Assembly: GCF_006542395.2 (NCBI RefSeq) | Contig: NZ_CP038231.1 | Span: forward strand, 868,001-932,000 | Reading direction: 5' to 3' | Length of the DNA stretch: 64,000 nt | Source: Formicincola oecophyllae | GTDB taxonomy: Bacteria; Pseudomonadota; Alphaproteobacteria; Acetobacterales; Acetobacteraceae | Shown here: positions 25,609 through 34,594 of the stretch, one piece after another | How the letters are laid out: the number at the start of each line of letters is the position of its first letter | How positions within the stretch are numbered: position 1 is the stretch's first letter | Translations under genes and position numbers: made by a program | Notes under the pieces: model-generated | Told to the model about the DNA's origin: nothing | Databases searched by the model: none | Seen by the model: the letters and a program-made list of their open reading frames with translations, nothing else

Positions 25609-27213
25609 ATGACAGCAGACCATGAACGCCACCACCATGACCAGACGGACCTTCTAGAACGTGAAGGGGCGCCGACATCTAATGCTCTGCTGGAAGATAG
25701 GCCCAACGTTGGGGATGACCCCTCAGAAGCCATGCTGAATGAGGGCGATGGCCCCTTACCACCCCCCATTCATCTGCGTGGCAAGCCCAACCCTATTTCA
25801 GCGGATGCCTATAAAAGTCTCAACACCCTTCAAAAAGAGGCTGTTGAGCACATTCTGCACATGAAAAAGGGCCAGTTTTACCTCAACGGCCCAGCAGGCA
25901 CAGGCAAAAGTTTCACAGCCTGCACAGCCATTGCCATGCTGATGCGCAAAAAGCGCCGTAAGGGACGCATCCTCATCCTGTGCCCCACCCATATCGCCAA
26001 GTTGCAGTTCACCTTGCGTTTGCCCACAGCGTGGCTAGAAGGGCAGAACCCCCCTGTTGAGCTGCGCACCGTCTCTGCCTTCCTGGGGTCAGGGCCCCAA
26101 GCCGACAAGGTGACGGGGCGCGACCACTTTCCCAAGGGCGCCTTCCGCACGGTGGAGGGTGTGGGCATTGTGTTCGTTGATGAAGTCTCCATGATTGGCG
26201 AATATGAACTTGGGGAGATCTCCAAAGCCTCCAAAGATATCCCCGTTGTCTATTTAGGGGACGCCAACCAGCTTCTGCCTGTCATGAAACGTGCTTCAGC
26301 ACATTTTTTCCATGGTATGGAAACCATCACCCTAACTGAGCAAATGCGCAATTCAGGCCCTGTGCTGAAGCTGTGTGAGGAACTGCGCCGCAAGCTGGTC
26401 TACCCTCAGAAAACCGTGCGCGCCGTCAATGAGTTTGGTGACGTTTCGCAAATCATTGTTCATGAATCGCGCGATGAGATGATTGAATCCTTCCTCATCC
26501 ACCTTAAAAATTCACCCACCCCCTGGGAAAGCACCTACCTTGCCTTCACCAACCTCGCTGTGGAACGCGTCAAGCGGTTGGCCCACCATGCCCTTTACGG
26601 CGATGCCGTCTATTGCGTTGGGGAGTTTTTGCGTCTGGGGCGGCACATCCCAGGCCAGAACGGCAATCCCCATTTGGGCCACCGCGGCAACATCCTGCAG
26701 GTTCGCCAGATCATCGGCCATGAACAGCGGGCAATCACGCGCAATTTCACCACTGAGATTTGGAAGCTTGAGGTTTACAACATCGACATGAAAGTGTCTG
26801 GCGTCATTAAATGCGTGGCGCCTGAGGAGCAGGAGCGCTTTCTGGACTTGCTTGAGGAAATGTACCAGGAATGCAGCCGCCTGTTCAGTGAAAAGCGCAT
26901 GGAAGCTTATGAGGAACTGCGTGACGAGGTTAACCGTCTCAAACAGTTGGCCAACCTCAAATCGCCGTTCTCTCAAACTATTCACAGCGCCCAGGGCCGT
27001 TCCATCCCTCATGTTTTTGTGGACAGCTACAACATAGCCGATTTGGGCCGTGACCGCCGCCGCCTGATGTATGTTGGCTGTTCGCGCACGCAATATGACC
27101 TTCACGTCGTGCGCGTCACGCCAGCCTTGCAGGAGGAGTTCAGGGAGCGGCGCAGCAAACGCCGTGCAGCCAAGCTGGCTGGGGACCTACAGGCTGCGCG
27201 CGCCCTTTGGTGA
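25609..27213 (+). CDS. SF1B DNA helicase, Dda/RecD2-like
   Basis: ATP-driven 5'-3' type helicase. After a His/Asp-rich, probably disordered 65 residues come the SF1 motifs in order: Q-motif region LNTLQKEAVEHIL, motif I GPAGTGKSF, motif II VFVDEVSMIGE, motif III YLGDANQLLPV, motif IV TLTEQMRNS, motif V TIHSAQGRSIPHVFVDSYN and motif VI RLMYVGCSRTQ. The region between IV and V includes an about 110-residue insertion with a charged helical stretch (LDLLEEMYQECSRLFSEKR). Similar proteins occur in phages (T4 Dda) and as stand-alone bacterial genes; no other phage gene is near. GAGAGGA precedes the ATG. Converges with nadE (17-base gap). Confidence 0.82.
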   Translation: MTADHERHHHDQTDLLEREGAPTSNALLEDRPNVGDDPSEAMLNEGDGPLPPPIHLRGKPNPISADAYKSLNTLQKEAVEHILHMKKGQFYLNGPAGTGKSFTACTAIAMLMRKKRRKGRILILCPTHIAKLQFTLRLPTAWLEGQNPPVELRTVSAFLGSGPQADKVTGRDHFPKGAFRTVEGVGIVFVDEVSMIGEYELGEISKASKDIPVVYLGDANQLLPVMKRASAHFFHGMETITLTEQMRNSGPVLKLCEELRRKLVYPQKTVRAVNEFGDVSQIIVHESRDEMIESFLIHLKNSPTPWESTYLAFTNLAVERVKRLAHHALYGDAVYCVGEFLRLGRHIPGQNGNPHLGHRGNILQVRQIIGHEQRAITRNFTTEIWKLEVYNIDMKVSGVIKCVAPEEQERFLDLLEEMYQECSRLFSEKRMEAYEELRDEVNRLKQLANLKSPFSQTIHSAQGRSIPHVFVDSYNIADLGRDRRRLMYVGCSRTQYDLHVVRVTPALQEEFRERRSKRRAAKLAGDLQAARALW

Positions 27214-27230
27214 AGGAGGCTAGGCTAGCC

Positions 27231-29456
27231 TCAGCAGCCCGCTTGGCCAGAGGTGATGCTATCCAATTCGCGCTGCCACAGGGCGGCGTTGCCATCACTA
27301 GGGGCGCGCCAATTGCCACGCGGCGACAAGGCGCCAGCACCCATCACCTTGGGGCCATTCGGCATGGCAGAACGTTTGAACTGTGATGACGCCATGAAAC
27401 GCTGCCCAAAAACACGCAGCCATGCCAGCAGCGCCGGCAGTTCATAAAAACCCTGCCGGGCCTGGGGCCAATCCACTGGCCAGCTGCTCGCCTGGCCATG
27501 GGGGCCTGCGCTCCAGGCCTTTTCCGCCATGAAAGCGATGCGCCTGGGGCCAAAGCCATGGGCCAGCACCTGGTGAAGTGTAAAATCCTGCAGCATGTAA
27601 GGCCCTATGGCCGCTTCCGTGCTTTGGCTGCCAGCATCTGTGCCTGGGATCAGCTCTGGGGAGATCTCCGCCTCGCTGATGGCGGCCATGGCAGCCTGCA
27701 CCTCAACGCTTGCTTGATGATGCGCCGAAGGCCGCCCCAGCCAGGCCACCATGCGCTGCACCACTGTTTTGGGTAGGCCGGCATTCACATTGTAATGGGC
27801 CATTTGGTCACCAACGCCATAAGTGCACCAACCAAGCGCCAACTCTGACATGTCGCCAGTGCCTACCACCAGGCCCTTTTCCTGGTTGGCCAGGCGAAAC
27901 AGGAAATCCGTTCGCAAACCTGCCTGCACATTTTCAAACGTCACGTCATGAACAGCCTCGCCACGTCCGTAAGGGTGGCCCAGGGTTTCCAGCATGGCCT
28001 TTGCAGCTGGCCTAATATCCAGCACGTCGCCCTGCACACCCCAGCCTGCCATCAAGGCATCAGCCCAGCTGCGGCTTTCTGCACCCGTGCCAAACCCTGG
28101 CATGGAACGCGCGATGACCTGGCTGCGCTCCCACCCCAACAGATCGGCCGCTTCACAAGCGACCGCTAACGCCAAGGCGCTGTCCAAACCGCCTGAAACG
28201 CCCAGCACCATGCTTTTGGCCTGTGCTGAACGCAGCCTATGGGCCAGGGCTTGGCTTTGAATGTCAAATATTTCCCGGCAAGCACGGTCAATAATACCAA
28301 AAGCGGCTGTGGCCTCCGCACGGCCAGCGTCGGTGCCATCTGCACGTTGCACCATGGCGATCTCATCACCGCCACGCCCCGTCATGTCCTCATACCAGGG
28401 GAAGCGTGGCACATCGCGCAGCAAGCCACGGTCCTTGGTGCCTGGCGCAAGCGCAAACGTCACCTCGCGCCAACGGGGCTGCCCATCAGCGCGCACCTGG
28501 TGGCTGGGGGTGTGGTAGCCTTGTCGCAGCCGCTCCTGGGCGATGGCAGCCAGGTCCACATCCGCCACAGCCAAGCCCCCTTGGGGATTAAAGCGCGGCC
28601 CCATGGCAAGGAGGGCACCGCGTTCATGAATGGACGTCTGTCCGTCCCAAGCCAAATCGGTGGTGGATTCCCCCGCCCCAGCTGAAGCGTAGACATAAGC
28701 AGCCTGAATGCGGTGCGACTGCGAAGCGCAGAGGGCAGCCCGTGTGGCGCTGCGCCCCACCGTCACAGGGGAGGCCGAGAGGTTGCCTATAACGGTCGCC
28801 CCAGCCAACGCCAGCTCAGTTGAAGGGGGCTGGAGCGCCCACAGATCCTCGCAAAGCTCCACACCGAGTACCAGATTAGGCACGTCAGAAGCACGGAAAA
28901 TCAGGTCAGTGCCAAAAGGCGCCTCCTGACCAGCCAGCTTAATAGTACCAGCCGTTCCAGCGCCTGACAGAAAATGCCTGGTCTCGTAGAACTCACCATA
29001 GCGTGGCAAGTGCGTTTTCGGCACCACCCCTAGCAATTTGCCACGGTGGAAAACAGCTGCGGCATTGTAAAGCCCTTGCCGCCAACGCACAGGAAGACCA
29101 ACAATACCAACGCTCATCAAGTTTTGGCTGCCTTCAAGCAAGTGCGCAAGCGCCTTCTCCACGCGCCCACCCAGGTCAGCCTGCAGATGAAGATCATCCA
29201 AGCTGTAGCCAGTCAGCCCCAATTCAGGGAAAATCACAGCAGCAGCACCATCTGCATGGGCTTGCTTCATGACCTTAAGAGCCGTTGCGGCGTTGGCCTC
29301 AGGATCGCTAAGCACCACAGGGGGACTACTGGCCACCACCCTGGCAAAACCTTGGCTGTAAAGGCACCTGAAGGCGGGATCCACGTTTGCAGGCGTACCT
29401 GCCCCATCGTGCGTAGAAGGCAAAGGGCGCGTAGCTTGGAGGGCCTGGTCTGTCAT
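27231..29456 (-). CDS. nadE: Glutamine-dependent NAD+ synthetase
   Basis: Converts nicotinate adenine dinucleotide to NAD using glutamine nitrogen. The N-terminal nitrilase-type glutaminase has the triad segments FPELGLTGYS (Glu), PKTHLPRYGEFYETRHF (Lys) and LGVELCEDLWAL (Cys). The C-terminal synthetase has the P-loop LGVSGGLDSALAL and the GTGDMSELALGWCTYG stretch. The 741-aa length belongs to the long, tunnel-containing class known from Mycobacterium. The ATG at 29456 with AGGAT 9 bases upstream is preferred to the upstream open frame. Confidence 0.94.
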   Translation of the reverse strand: MTDQALQATRPLPSTHDGAGTPANVDPAFRCLYSQGFARVVASSPPVVLSDPEANAATALKVMKQAHADGAAAVIFPELGLTGYSLDDLHLQADLGGRVEKALAHLLEGSQNLMSVGIVGLPVRWRQGLYNAAAVFHRGKLLGVVPKTHLPRYGEFYETRHFLSGAGTAGTIKLAGQEAPFGTDLIFRASDVPNLVLGVELCEDLWALQPPSTELALAGATVIGNLSASPVTVGRSATRAALCASQSHRIQAAYVYASAGAGESTTDLAWDGQTSIHERGALLAMGPRFNPQGGLAVADVDLAAIAQERLRQGYHTPSHQVRADGQPRWREVTFALAPGTKDRGLLRDVPRFPWYEDMTGRGGDEIAMVQRADGTDAGRAEATAAFGIIDRACREIFDIQSQALAHRLRSAQAKSMVLGVSGGLDSALALAVACEAADLLGWERSQVIARSMPGFGTGAESRSWADALMAGWGVQGDVLDIRPAAKAMLETLGHPYGRGEAVHDVTFENVQAGLRTDFLFRLANQEKGLVVGTGDMSELALGWCTYGVGDQMAHYNVNAGLPKTVVQRMVAWLGRPSAHHQASVEVQAAMAAISEAEISPELIPGTDAGSQSTEAAIGPYMLQDFTLHQVLAHGFGPRRIAFMAEKAWSAGPHGQASSWPVDWPQARQGFYELPALLAWLRVFGQRFMASSQFKRSAMPNGPKVMGAGALSPRGNWRAPSDGNAALWQRELDSITSGQAGC

Positions 29457-29616
29457 CAAGGCTATCCTGCGTTGGAGGGCTGGTGCGGGCCAGTTCAGGC
29501 AAAGAAGCAGGTCAATGCCCACACGCCCTTTCAGGGCGTCTGGCACCTAATCAGCTTATCTGGAGCGCCCGCGACTGGTCAAAGCTATACGTAACCAACG
29601 TACTTAATTGAGGGAA

Positions 29617-30150
29617 TCAAAGGATTTCCTCACGCTGCAGCCAGCAAGGCAAAAGCAGCAACACCATCAGAACGCCAGCATTATAAAGCAATGAAAGCGT
29701 TGTAAGTGACAGCGGCAGCCCCCAGACATAATCAGGCCGGTCGCAGGGTTTGACGGCTTGCAAGGGGCTGTTGAACCATTGGGTAAAGTCAGCGCCCTGG
29801 CTTAAAAGGCCACCATGGCAGGCGGCGAAGGGGCTCTCCCACCAGCCATGCTCAACACCGAAATGCGTCACCCCTATGCCCAGCCCCACTGTCAAGCACA
29901 GCAACATGAGAAACCACATTAAACGCGCTGTGAAAGCTGGACCCAGCCACGCCAGCCCACCCAAAACCAGAACCGCGCGCCAGGGCCAGCGTGCTAGCAA
30001 GCACAGCTCACAAGGTACCAAATTCAGAATATGTTCAGCGTACCAGGCAAAACCCAATGCGAATATGGCTGCCATCAAAGCCAGGAAACCGCACAGGCGC
30101 CAGCTGCCCAAGTTTTGAAGTGATGAGAGAAGGGGATGGTCCTTGGTCAC
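29617..30150 (-). CDS. dsbB: Disulfide bond formation protein B
   Basis: Inner-membrane quinone reductase that reoxidises DsbA. Four membrane helices; the first periplasmic loop has CELC (in LVPCELCLLARWPWR) and the second has cysteines in AACHGG and VKPCDRPDYVWGLPLSL. The start is a GTG at 30150 after AAGGAA. dsbA is not in the window. Upstream spacer 30151-30300 holds no gene. Confidence 0.9.
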   Translation of the reverse strand: MTKDHPLLSSLQNLGSWRLCGFLALMAAIFALGFAWYAEHILNLVPCELCLLARWPWRAVLVLGGLAWLGPAFTARLMWFLMLLCLTVGLGIGVTHFGVEHGWWESPFAACHGGLLSQGADFTQWFNSPLQAVKPCDRPDYVWGLPLSLTTLSLLYNAGVLMVLLLLPCWLQREEIL

Positions 30151-30300
30151 GCGTCACATTTCCTTGACGTTGGGGTGCCTTAGCAGACTGCAAGCTGTCG
30201 CCAGGCTCGAATGGTTGAGGGCTAAAACCCTACCAGCTCCCCGGGCAGTTAGGCGTTAAAGCTTGTTAACAGCAGCGCTCACAGGGCTGCTGTTAGCCTA

Positions 30301-31194
30301 TCAAGGCGTCAAGGAAAGGGGCGCTGAGGTATCAGGCTGGGTGATGGCTGGAGAAACCGGCACGGGTGGAGCCATAGGTGTTGCCGCTGCATCTGGCGGA
30401 GTATTTTCAGGCAGGAGCGATGTGGCGCCATCGTCATCCTGGGCACCACGTGCGCCTCCCTCACCTCCAGCACCACCTGAATAACCGCCACGGCCCATGG
30501 CACTCAGGCGCGGGGCCTCAGCGGGGGCCAAAGGTGCAAGGCGTGGCGCCACAGCGCCACCCTGGCAGGTAATCAGGCGCACAGCGTAAAGGGGGCTGCC
30601 ATAAAGGCCCACAGCGGGTTCAGCGCTGAACATCCAGCCATCATAAGGTGGGGTGATGCGCGCAGGGGTCTCGCTGGCCTCCTTGCCACCAACGGGGGGG
30701 CTTTTCTGGGCCGTAGCGGCATCAAGGGCAGTCTCCTCAAGGTGGAGGCGCACAGCGTTGTCAGCTGGCAGTGTCGGTGGACGTTCCAGGCAGGCAGCCA
30801 CATGTAGGGTCAATGTGCGGAACTGCGCATCGCTGCCGACCGGAATTTGCAGAACATGAGTGCTTGAATCAAGCCTGTCGAGAACACGGACCAAGGCAAC
30901 CGTTCGGCCTTGCCACGTGTCAGCGGGGTAGGTTGAGGGGGGGGCGACACCATAGACGCGCCCATGGGGCCGCGCTGAGGGGGCGGGGCCGGTTCGCTCA
31001 GGCGCAGTTGCTGCGTTCCCCTCTGGCGCCCCCTCACCCAGAAGAGGCGTGGGTGGTGGCAATGCCCCGTCCTCAGCCCAAACAGGCCCTACGGCCAGTA
31101 AGGAAAAGGCCAGCCCTGAGAGTGCCAGCCCCAGACACAAAGCTTTGGGAGGAAAAGGGCCAGTTGGCAGGGCCATGCCCTTGTGAAAAGGCAT
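30301..31194 (-). CDS. Exported DUF2155 family protein
   Basis: Alphaproteobacterial envelope protein of unknown function. The ATG at 31194 follows GGGAG at 7 bases and starts a signal peptide (hydrophobic CLGLALSGLAFSLLAVG, cleavage near VWA). The DUF2155 core is DTWQGRTVALVRVLDRLDSSTHVLQIPVG, LTLHVAACLERPP and PYDGWMFSAEPAVGLYGSPLYAVRLITC. A Gly/Pro/Ala-rich C-terminal tail of about 90 residues is unusual. Usually found next to mla genes, as here. Confidence 0.87.
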   Translation of the reverse strand: MPFHKGMALPTGPFPPKALCLGLALSGLAFSLLAVGPVWAEDGALPPPTPLLGEGAPEGNAATAPERTGPAPSARPHGRVYGVAPPSTYPADTWQGRTVALVRVLDRLDSSTHVLQIPVGSDAQFRTLTLHVAACLERPPTLPADNAVRLHLEETALDAATAQKSPPVGGKEASETPARITPPYDGWMFSAEPAVGLYGSPLYAVRLITCQGGAVAPRLAPLAPAEAPRLSAMGRGGYSGGAGGEGGARGAQDDDGATSLLPENTPPDAAATPMAPPVPVSPAITQPDTSAPLSLTP

Positions 31195-31244
31195 TGTCAG
31201 TCTCCCTTTAATGTGGGGCAGCATGGGACCAAAGCTGAGGGTGC

Positions 31245-31469
31245 TCATGTTGAGTTCTCCCCAGCCTGCCGGTTGGGGTCACCTGTGCATTCCGCCACTA
31301 AAGCTTGCAAGCGGCGGCGCATGAAATCTTCCCCAACATCCAGCGTCAAGGCATCTTCCCAGTATTCACGCAACATGCCGGCAAGTTCAGCTTCATTTTC
31401 AGTCAGAACGCGCACTTTTTCAGCACAGCTCAGCGCGTTGCCCTCCTTGTCAAGCCAAGGGCCCTTCAT
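31245..31469 (-). CDS. Small conserved hypothetical protein
   Basis: 74-aa soluble protein, mostly helical (VRVLTENEAELAGMLREYWED, FMRRRLQALVAEC). Its ATG overlaps the stop of the mlaD-like gene (ATGA), which argues that it is real and co-translated. It resembles small proteins I associate with the same locus in other Acetobacteraceae, but I cannot name a family. It occupies the place where many alphaproteobacteria carry an NDUFA12-like gene. Confidence 0.65.
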   Translation of the reverse strand: MKGPWLDKEGNALSCAEKVRVLTENEAELAGMLREYWEDALTLDVGEDFMRRRLQALVAECTGDPNRQAGENST

Positions 31470-32119
31470 GGAACCTGTGCCTGGGCTGGGTGTTGGCCAT
31501 CCTGGGGCTGTGCCTGCTTGCCGCAGGAGGGCGCCAGAGCTTTCTTCAAAGCCGCCTCCTCTGAAGAAAGGGAACTTGTGAGGGAGAAAATGAACTTGCT
31601 CAGCAGTTGCTCAAGGCTGATGGCGCCTTGGGTTTGGGCGATCATGGCACCAGGCTTTAGCATGGCATCGGCACCACCAGGGGAGAGGGCAATGTATTTG
31701 CTGCCTAGAAGGGAGGTGGAGGTAATGAGGGCAGCACTGTCCACAGGGAGCTTCACATCCGGAGCCACAGTGAACGTGACCTGGGCCTGGTAGGTGCGTG
31801 GGTCGATGCTCATCTTCGTGACGTGCCCCACCACAATGCCCGCCAAGTCGACATCTGAGCCAATGTCCAATCCATCAACACTGCTGAAGGTGGCGTTAAG
31901 CGGGTAGCCATCACTATGTTTATGCTGGCGCCCTGCAACAGCAAGCACCATCATCACCACCAGCAACCCCGCCACGACCAGGCCAGCCAGCAGTTCCAGG
32001 CGCGTTTCACGCTGCATGGTGCTGTAATAGGGGCTGGCCGCTATAGCTGCGTTGGCTTCGGCTTCAAGTTGGTGGCGACTGTCCCTTTTGCCCGCTTCTG
32101 TCGTGGCTGCACTGCCCAT
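31466..32119 (-). CDS. MlaD/MCE family lipid-transport protein
   Basis: Periplasmic substrate-binding part of a phospholipid ABC transporter (Mla). A cytosolic N-terminus of about 35 residues is followed by one membrane helix (LELLAGLVVAGLLVVMMVLAVAG) and the MCE domain (YPLNATFSSVDGLDIGSDVDLAGIVVGHV, VKLPVDSAALITSTSLLGSKYIAL). The ATG at 32119 is preferred (AGGAG about 11 bases upstream); an ATG at 32017 directly before the helix lacks a ribosome site. mlaE and mlaF are not adjacent here. Confidence 0.85.
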   Translation of the reverse strand: MGSAATTEAGKRDSRHQLEAEANAAIAASPYYSTMQRETRLELLAGLVVAGLLVVMMVLAVAGRQHKHSDGYPLNATFSSVDGLDIGSDVDLAGIVVGHVTKMSIDPRTYQAQVTFTVAPDVKLPVDSAALITSTSLLGSKYIALSPGGADAMLKPGAMIAQTQGAISLEQLLSKFIFSLTSSLSSEEAALKKALAPSCGKQAQPQDGQHPAQAQVP

Positions 32120-32459
32120 CCCGCTTCCGTCTCCTCGCTGGCCCACCTGACGACTGCCGGTGTGGCTGTCTTGTGCAAGTTGGGGTGTGGGGTGTCACTG
32201 AACCGGCTGCTTCAAACGCCAGCTGTTGGCGCCCTATCAGCACAGGCCAGCACAAACCACATCTACCACGCCAGCGGTTCAGTGCAAAAACCGCCCACCT
32301 GCATGCCGCAACGTCCTTGCCGGTGGACGCGGCGCAGCCATGCGCGGCGCAGGGGGCGGTTTCGTTGACACAGCCAAACGAGCGGCCCTAACTAGCAACG
32401 TCGGGAACGCGACTGGTGCATTGCTTGTCACGTTCCGAACGCGGGGTCCGGAGGCACAG
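32120..32459. other. Divergent spacer between mlaD-like gene and F0 operon
   Basis: 340 bases without a convincing gene; a frame is open through much of it but has no ribosome site. Contains the candidate atpI promoter listed separately. Confidence 0.55.
32365..32394 (+). promoter_or_regulatory. Candidate promoter of the F0 ATP synthase operon
   Basis: TTGACA at 32365-32370 matches the -35 consensus; CTAACT/TAACTA follows at 17-18 bases as a weak -10. Distance to the atpI start is about 65 bases. Confidence 0.4.
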
Positions 32460-32819
32460 ATGGCCGAGAGCGGGAAAGACCCAAACAGTCTCTCATTCGA
32501 AGCCAGGCTTGCCGCTGCGGAGCGGCGGCACAAACCTCCTGAACCTGCACGTGCCGAAAAGAACCACCATTCCAGCAATGGTTTTGGAATGGCGATGCGC
32601 GTGGCCAGTGATCTCCTTGGTGGGATCCTGACAGGCGCCGGCATTGGGTATGGGCTGGACTGGTTTGCAGGCACCAAGCCTGCGTTCCTGATAGCCTTCA
32701 CCCTGTTGGGTTTTGGTGCCGGCATGATGAATGTCTGGCGGATCGTGAGTGCCCCTCCAAGGGAGGAGGGCGCAGATGACAGAAACGGGAGTGGCAAGCG
32801 TGGCCAGCGGAAAGATTGA
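32460..32819 (+). CDS. atpI: ATP synthase accessory protein AtpI
   Basis: Small membrane protein encoded ahead of the F0 genes, linked to c-ring assembly. The N-terminus is charged (ARLAAAERRHKPPEPARAEK), then two membrane helices (MRVASDLLGGILTGAGIGYGLDW and FLIAFTLLGFGAGMMNVWRI). The ATG at 32460 follows a strong GGAGG at 6 bases; an upstream open frame of about 78 codons has no such support. Its end overlaps the start of atpB by 44 bases. Confidence 0.9.
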   Translation: MAESGKDPNSLSFEARLAAAERRHKPPEPARAEKNHHSSNGFGMAMRVASDLLGGILTGAGIGYGLDWFAGTKPAFLIAFTLLGFGAGMMNVWRIVSAPPREEGADDRNGSGKRGQRKD

Positions 32820-33549
32820 TGCCCTAGGGCAATTTGAACTTCACCCGGTCCTCGGCCATGTGGGCGAGGTTCTGCGCATGCCGCAATCCGTCCTTTACAT
32901 GGTGGTTTCGGTCATCATCATTTGCGCTTTCTTCTTCATGGGGATGCGTTCAGGTTCTGTGGTGCCAGGAAGGCTGCAGGCAGCGGCAGAAATGGGCTAC
33001 GAGTTCGTGCGGGAACTGGCCATCAGCACAATTGGGCCAAAAGGCACTGCCTTCTTCCCCTTTGTGTTCGCGCTGTTCTTCTTCATTCTCGTGGGCAATT
33101 ACCTAGGCCTGCTGCCTTTCTCCTACACATTCACCAGCCACATCGTGATTACGGTTGCCATGGCGCTGGCGGTGTTCTTCATCGCCTTGCTGACGGCGCT
33201 GTATTATCAGGGCATCGGGTATTTCAAGCACTTCATGCCTGAAGGCGCCCCCAAAGCGCTGGCCCCGCTCCTGATCCCCATCGAAATCCTCTCTTACCTC
33301 TCACGCCCCATCAGCCTCTCCATCCGTTTGTTTGCCAACATGGTGGCGGGGCACGTCCTCATGACGGTGTTTGCAAGCTTCACCCTCATGCTGGCTGGCT
33401 TGGGCGCGATTGGCGTCGTGCTGGGTGTTTTCCCCATCGTGGTCAACGTCCTGCTGTTCGGCCTTGAATTGCTCGTGGGCGCTTTGCAGGCTTATGTGTT
33501 TGCGATCCTCACCTGCATGTACATCCAGGAAGCCTGCGCCACCCATTGA
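32776..33549 (+). CDS. atpB: F0 ATP synthase subunit a
   Basis: Proton-channel subunit. Begins with the alphaproteobacterial IDALGQFELHPVLG motif; the essential Arg lies in SRPISLSIRLFANMVAGHVLM, and the last helices read NVLLFGLELLVGALQAYVFAILTCMYI. The ATG at 32776 lies inside the end of atpI and follows GGGAGGAGG. Length 257 aa is typical. Confidence 0.95.
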   Translation: MTETGVASVASGKIDALGQFELHPVLGHVGEVLRMPQSVLYMVVSVIIICAFFFMGMRSGSVVPGRLQAAAEMGYEFVRELAISTIGPKGTAFFPFVFALFFFILVGNYLGLLPFSYTFTSHIVITVAMALAVFFIALLTALYYQGIGYFKHFMPEGAPKALAPLLIPIEILSYLSRPISLSIRLFANMVAGHVLMTVFASFTLMLAGLGAIGVVLGVFPIVVNVLLFGLELLVGALQAYVFAILTCMYIQEACATH

Positions 33550-33612
33550 TTAAGCGTGCTCCCGCTGCATGCTTGTACTGACGCGTGCTTTCAATCCCTC
33601 CCGAATGCCAGT

Positions 33613-33628
33613 TGGCCTGACAAGGCCA
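33613..33628 (+). other. Small hairpin ahead of atpE
   Basis: TGGCCT (33613-33618) and AGGCCA (33623-33628) form a short stem about 25 bases before the atpE start. Many atp operons carry a translation-enhancing leader here because the c subunit is needed in excess; that role is inference. Confidence 0.3.
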
Positions 33629-33653
33629 GACCTGGCTTACAAAGAGAAAGAAC

Positions 33654-33884
33654 ATGACCATGGATCTTCAGTCAGCTCGTGAAATTGGTGCCGGTCTTGC
33701 AGCCATCGGCGTAGCCGGCGCTGGTGTTGGCATCGGCAGCGTGTTCGCCGCCCTGGTTTCCTCCATCGCCCGCAACCCTGCCTCACGCTCACACGTCTTC
33801 GGCATTGGCATGCTGGGCTTCGCCCTGTCAGAAGCCACGGGCCTCTTCGCCCTGCTGATGGCCTTCCTCATCCTCTTCGGCTGA
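33654..33884 (+). CDS. atpE: F0 ATP synthase subunit c
   Basis: 76-aa hairpin proteolipid of the rotor ring. First helix [24 protein letters not shown], polar loop ARNPASR, second helix with the proton-carrying Glu in [26 protein letters not shown] precedes the ATG. The glycine pattern GAGVGIGS is the helix-packing motif of the ring. Confidence 0.97.
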   Translation: MTMDLQSAREIGAGLAAIGVAGAGVGIGSVFAALVSSIARNPASRSHVFGIGMLGFALSEATGLFALLMAFLILFG

Positions 33885-33895
33885 GGATCAGAACC

Positions 33896-34456
33896 ATGCG
33901 CCTTTCGCCCCGTTTTGTTCTGTCCGCTGCGACAGCCTTGGCCTTGCCGGGTCAGGCGGTGGCGGAAGGCATGCCGCAGTTCGAACTTGGTAACCCCCTC
34001 ATCTGGGGCCAGGTCTTCTGGGGTGCCATTGTATTCTTCATTTTCTACCTCATCGCGGCTTACCTCATCCTGCCGCGCATGGCGCACATCCTCAAAAGCC
34101 GTGACGAGCGCATTGAGAGCGATCTCAAGCTTGCCCACAAGGCCAAGGATGACGCTGACGCGGCCCATGACGATTTGAAGGCCGCCCAGGAAGAGGCAGC
34201 CCTCAAAGCGCGTTCTCACATTCAGCAAATCCGTGAGCAGGCCTTGGAAGACTCGCGCCGCCAGGCCGCTGAGACCAACGCCCGCCTTGAAGGGCACATC
34301 AAGGATGCTGAGAAGAACATTGATGCCAGCCGCCAGGCGGCGCTCAGCCATGTTGGGCAGATCGCTTCTGAAGCGGCAGCAGCCATGACGAAGCGCCTCA
34401 TTGGTTCAGCCAACCCTGAGGACATTCAGAAAGCTGTGGCCCAGGCCCAGCACTGA
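33896..34456 (+). CDS. F0 ATP synthase subunit b'
   Basis: One of two b-type peripheral-stalk proteins typical of alphaproteobacteria. Signal-like N-terminus (RFVLSAATALALPGQAVA), one membrane helix (VFWGAIVFFIFYLIAAYLIL), then a long coiled coil rich in Ala/Glu/Lys up to residue 170. It follows atpE by 11 bases and precedes the second b gene by 138 bases. Confidence 0.93.
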   Translation: MRLSPRFVLSAATALALPGQAVAEGMPQFELGNPLIWGQVFWGAIVFFIFYLIAAYLILPRMAHILKSRDERIESDLKLAHKAKDDADAAHDDLKAAQEEAALKARSHIQQIREQALEDSRRQAAETNARLEGHIKDAEKNIDASRQAALSHVGQIASEAAAAMTKRLIGSANPEDIQKAVAQAQH

Positions 34457-34469
34457 AATCAGCACAACG

Positions 34470-34505
34470 CCACCCCACACTTCCCATTACTGGGTTGTGG
34501 GGTGG
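34470..34505 (+). other. Strong nested hairpin between the b' and b genes
   Basis: Outer arms CCACCCCACA (34470-34479) and TGTGGGGTGG (34496-34505) are fully complementary; inner arms CCCA and TGGG close a TTAC loop. No T-run follows. It may be an mRNA processing/stability element or an attenuator within the operon. Confidence 0.6.
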
Positions 34506-34594
34506 GGCCTAGCTGAATTTGTTCTTGTCTGGCGCCCTGGCCAGGCAGGTTTGATTCAGCATCAAGGCTGAAGGGATGTTGGGAAGGACCGACT

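Noticed and set aside
25271-27213. Prophage or integrative element at tRNA-Gln
   Set aside because: There is no integrase, no phage structural gene and no visible repeat of the tRNA 3' end after the helicase. The helicase alone is not enough.
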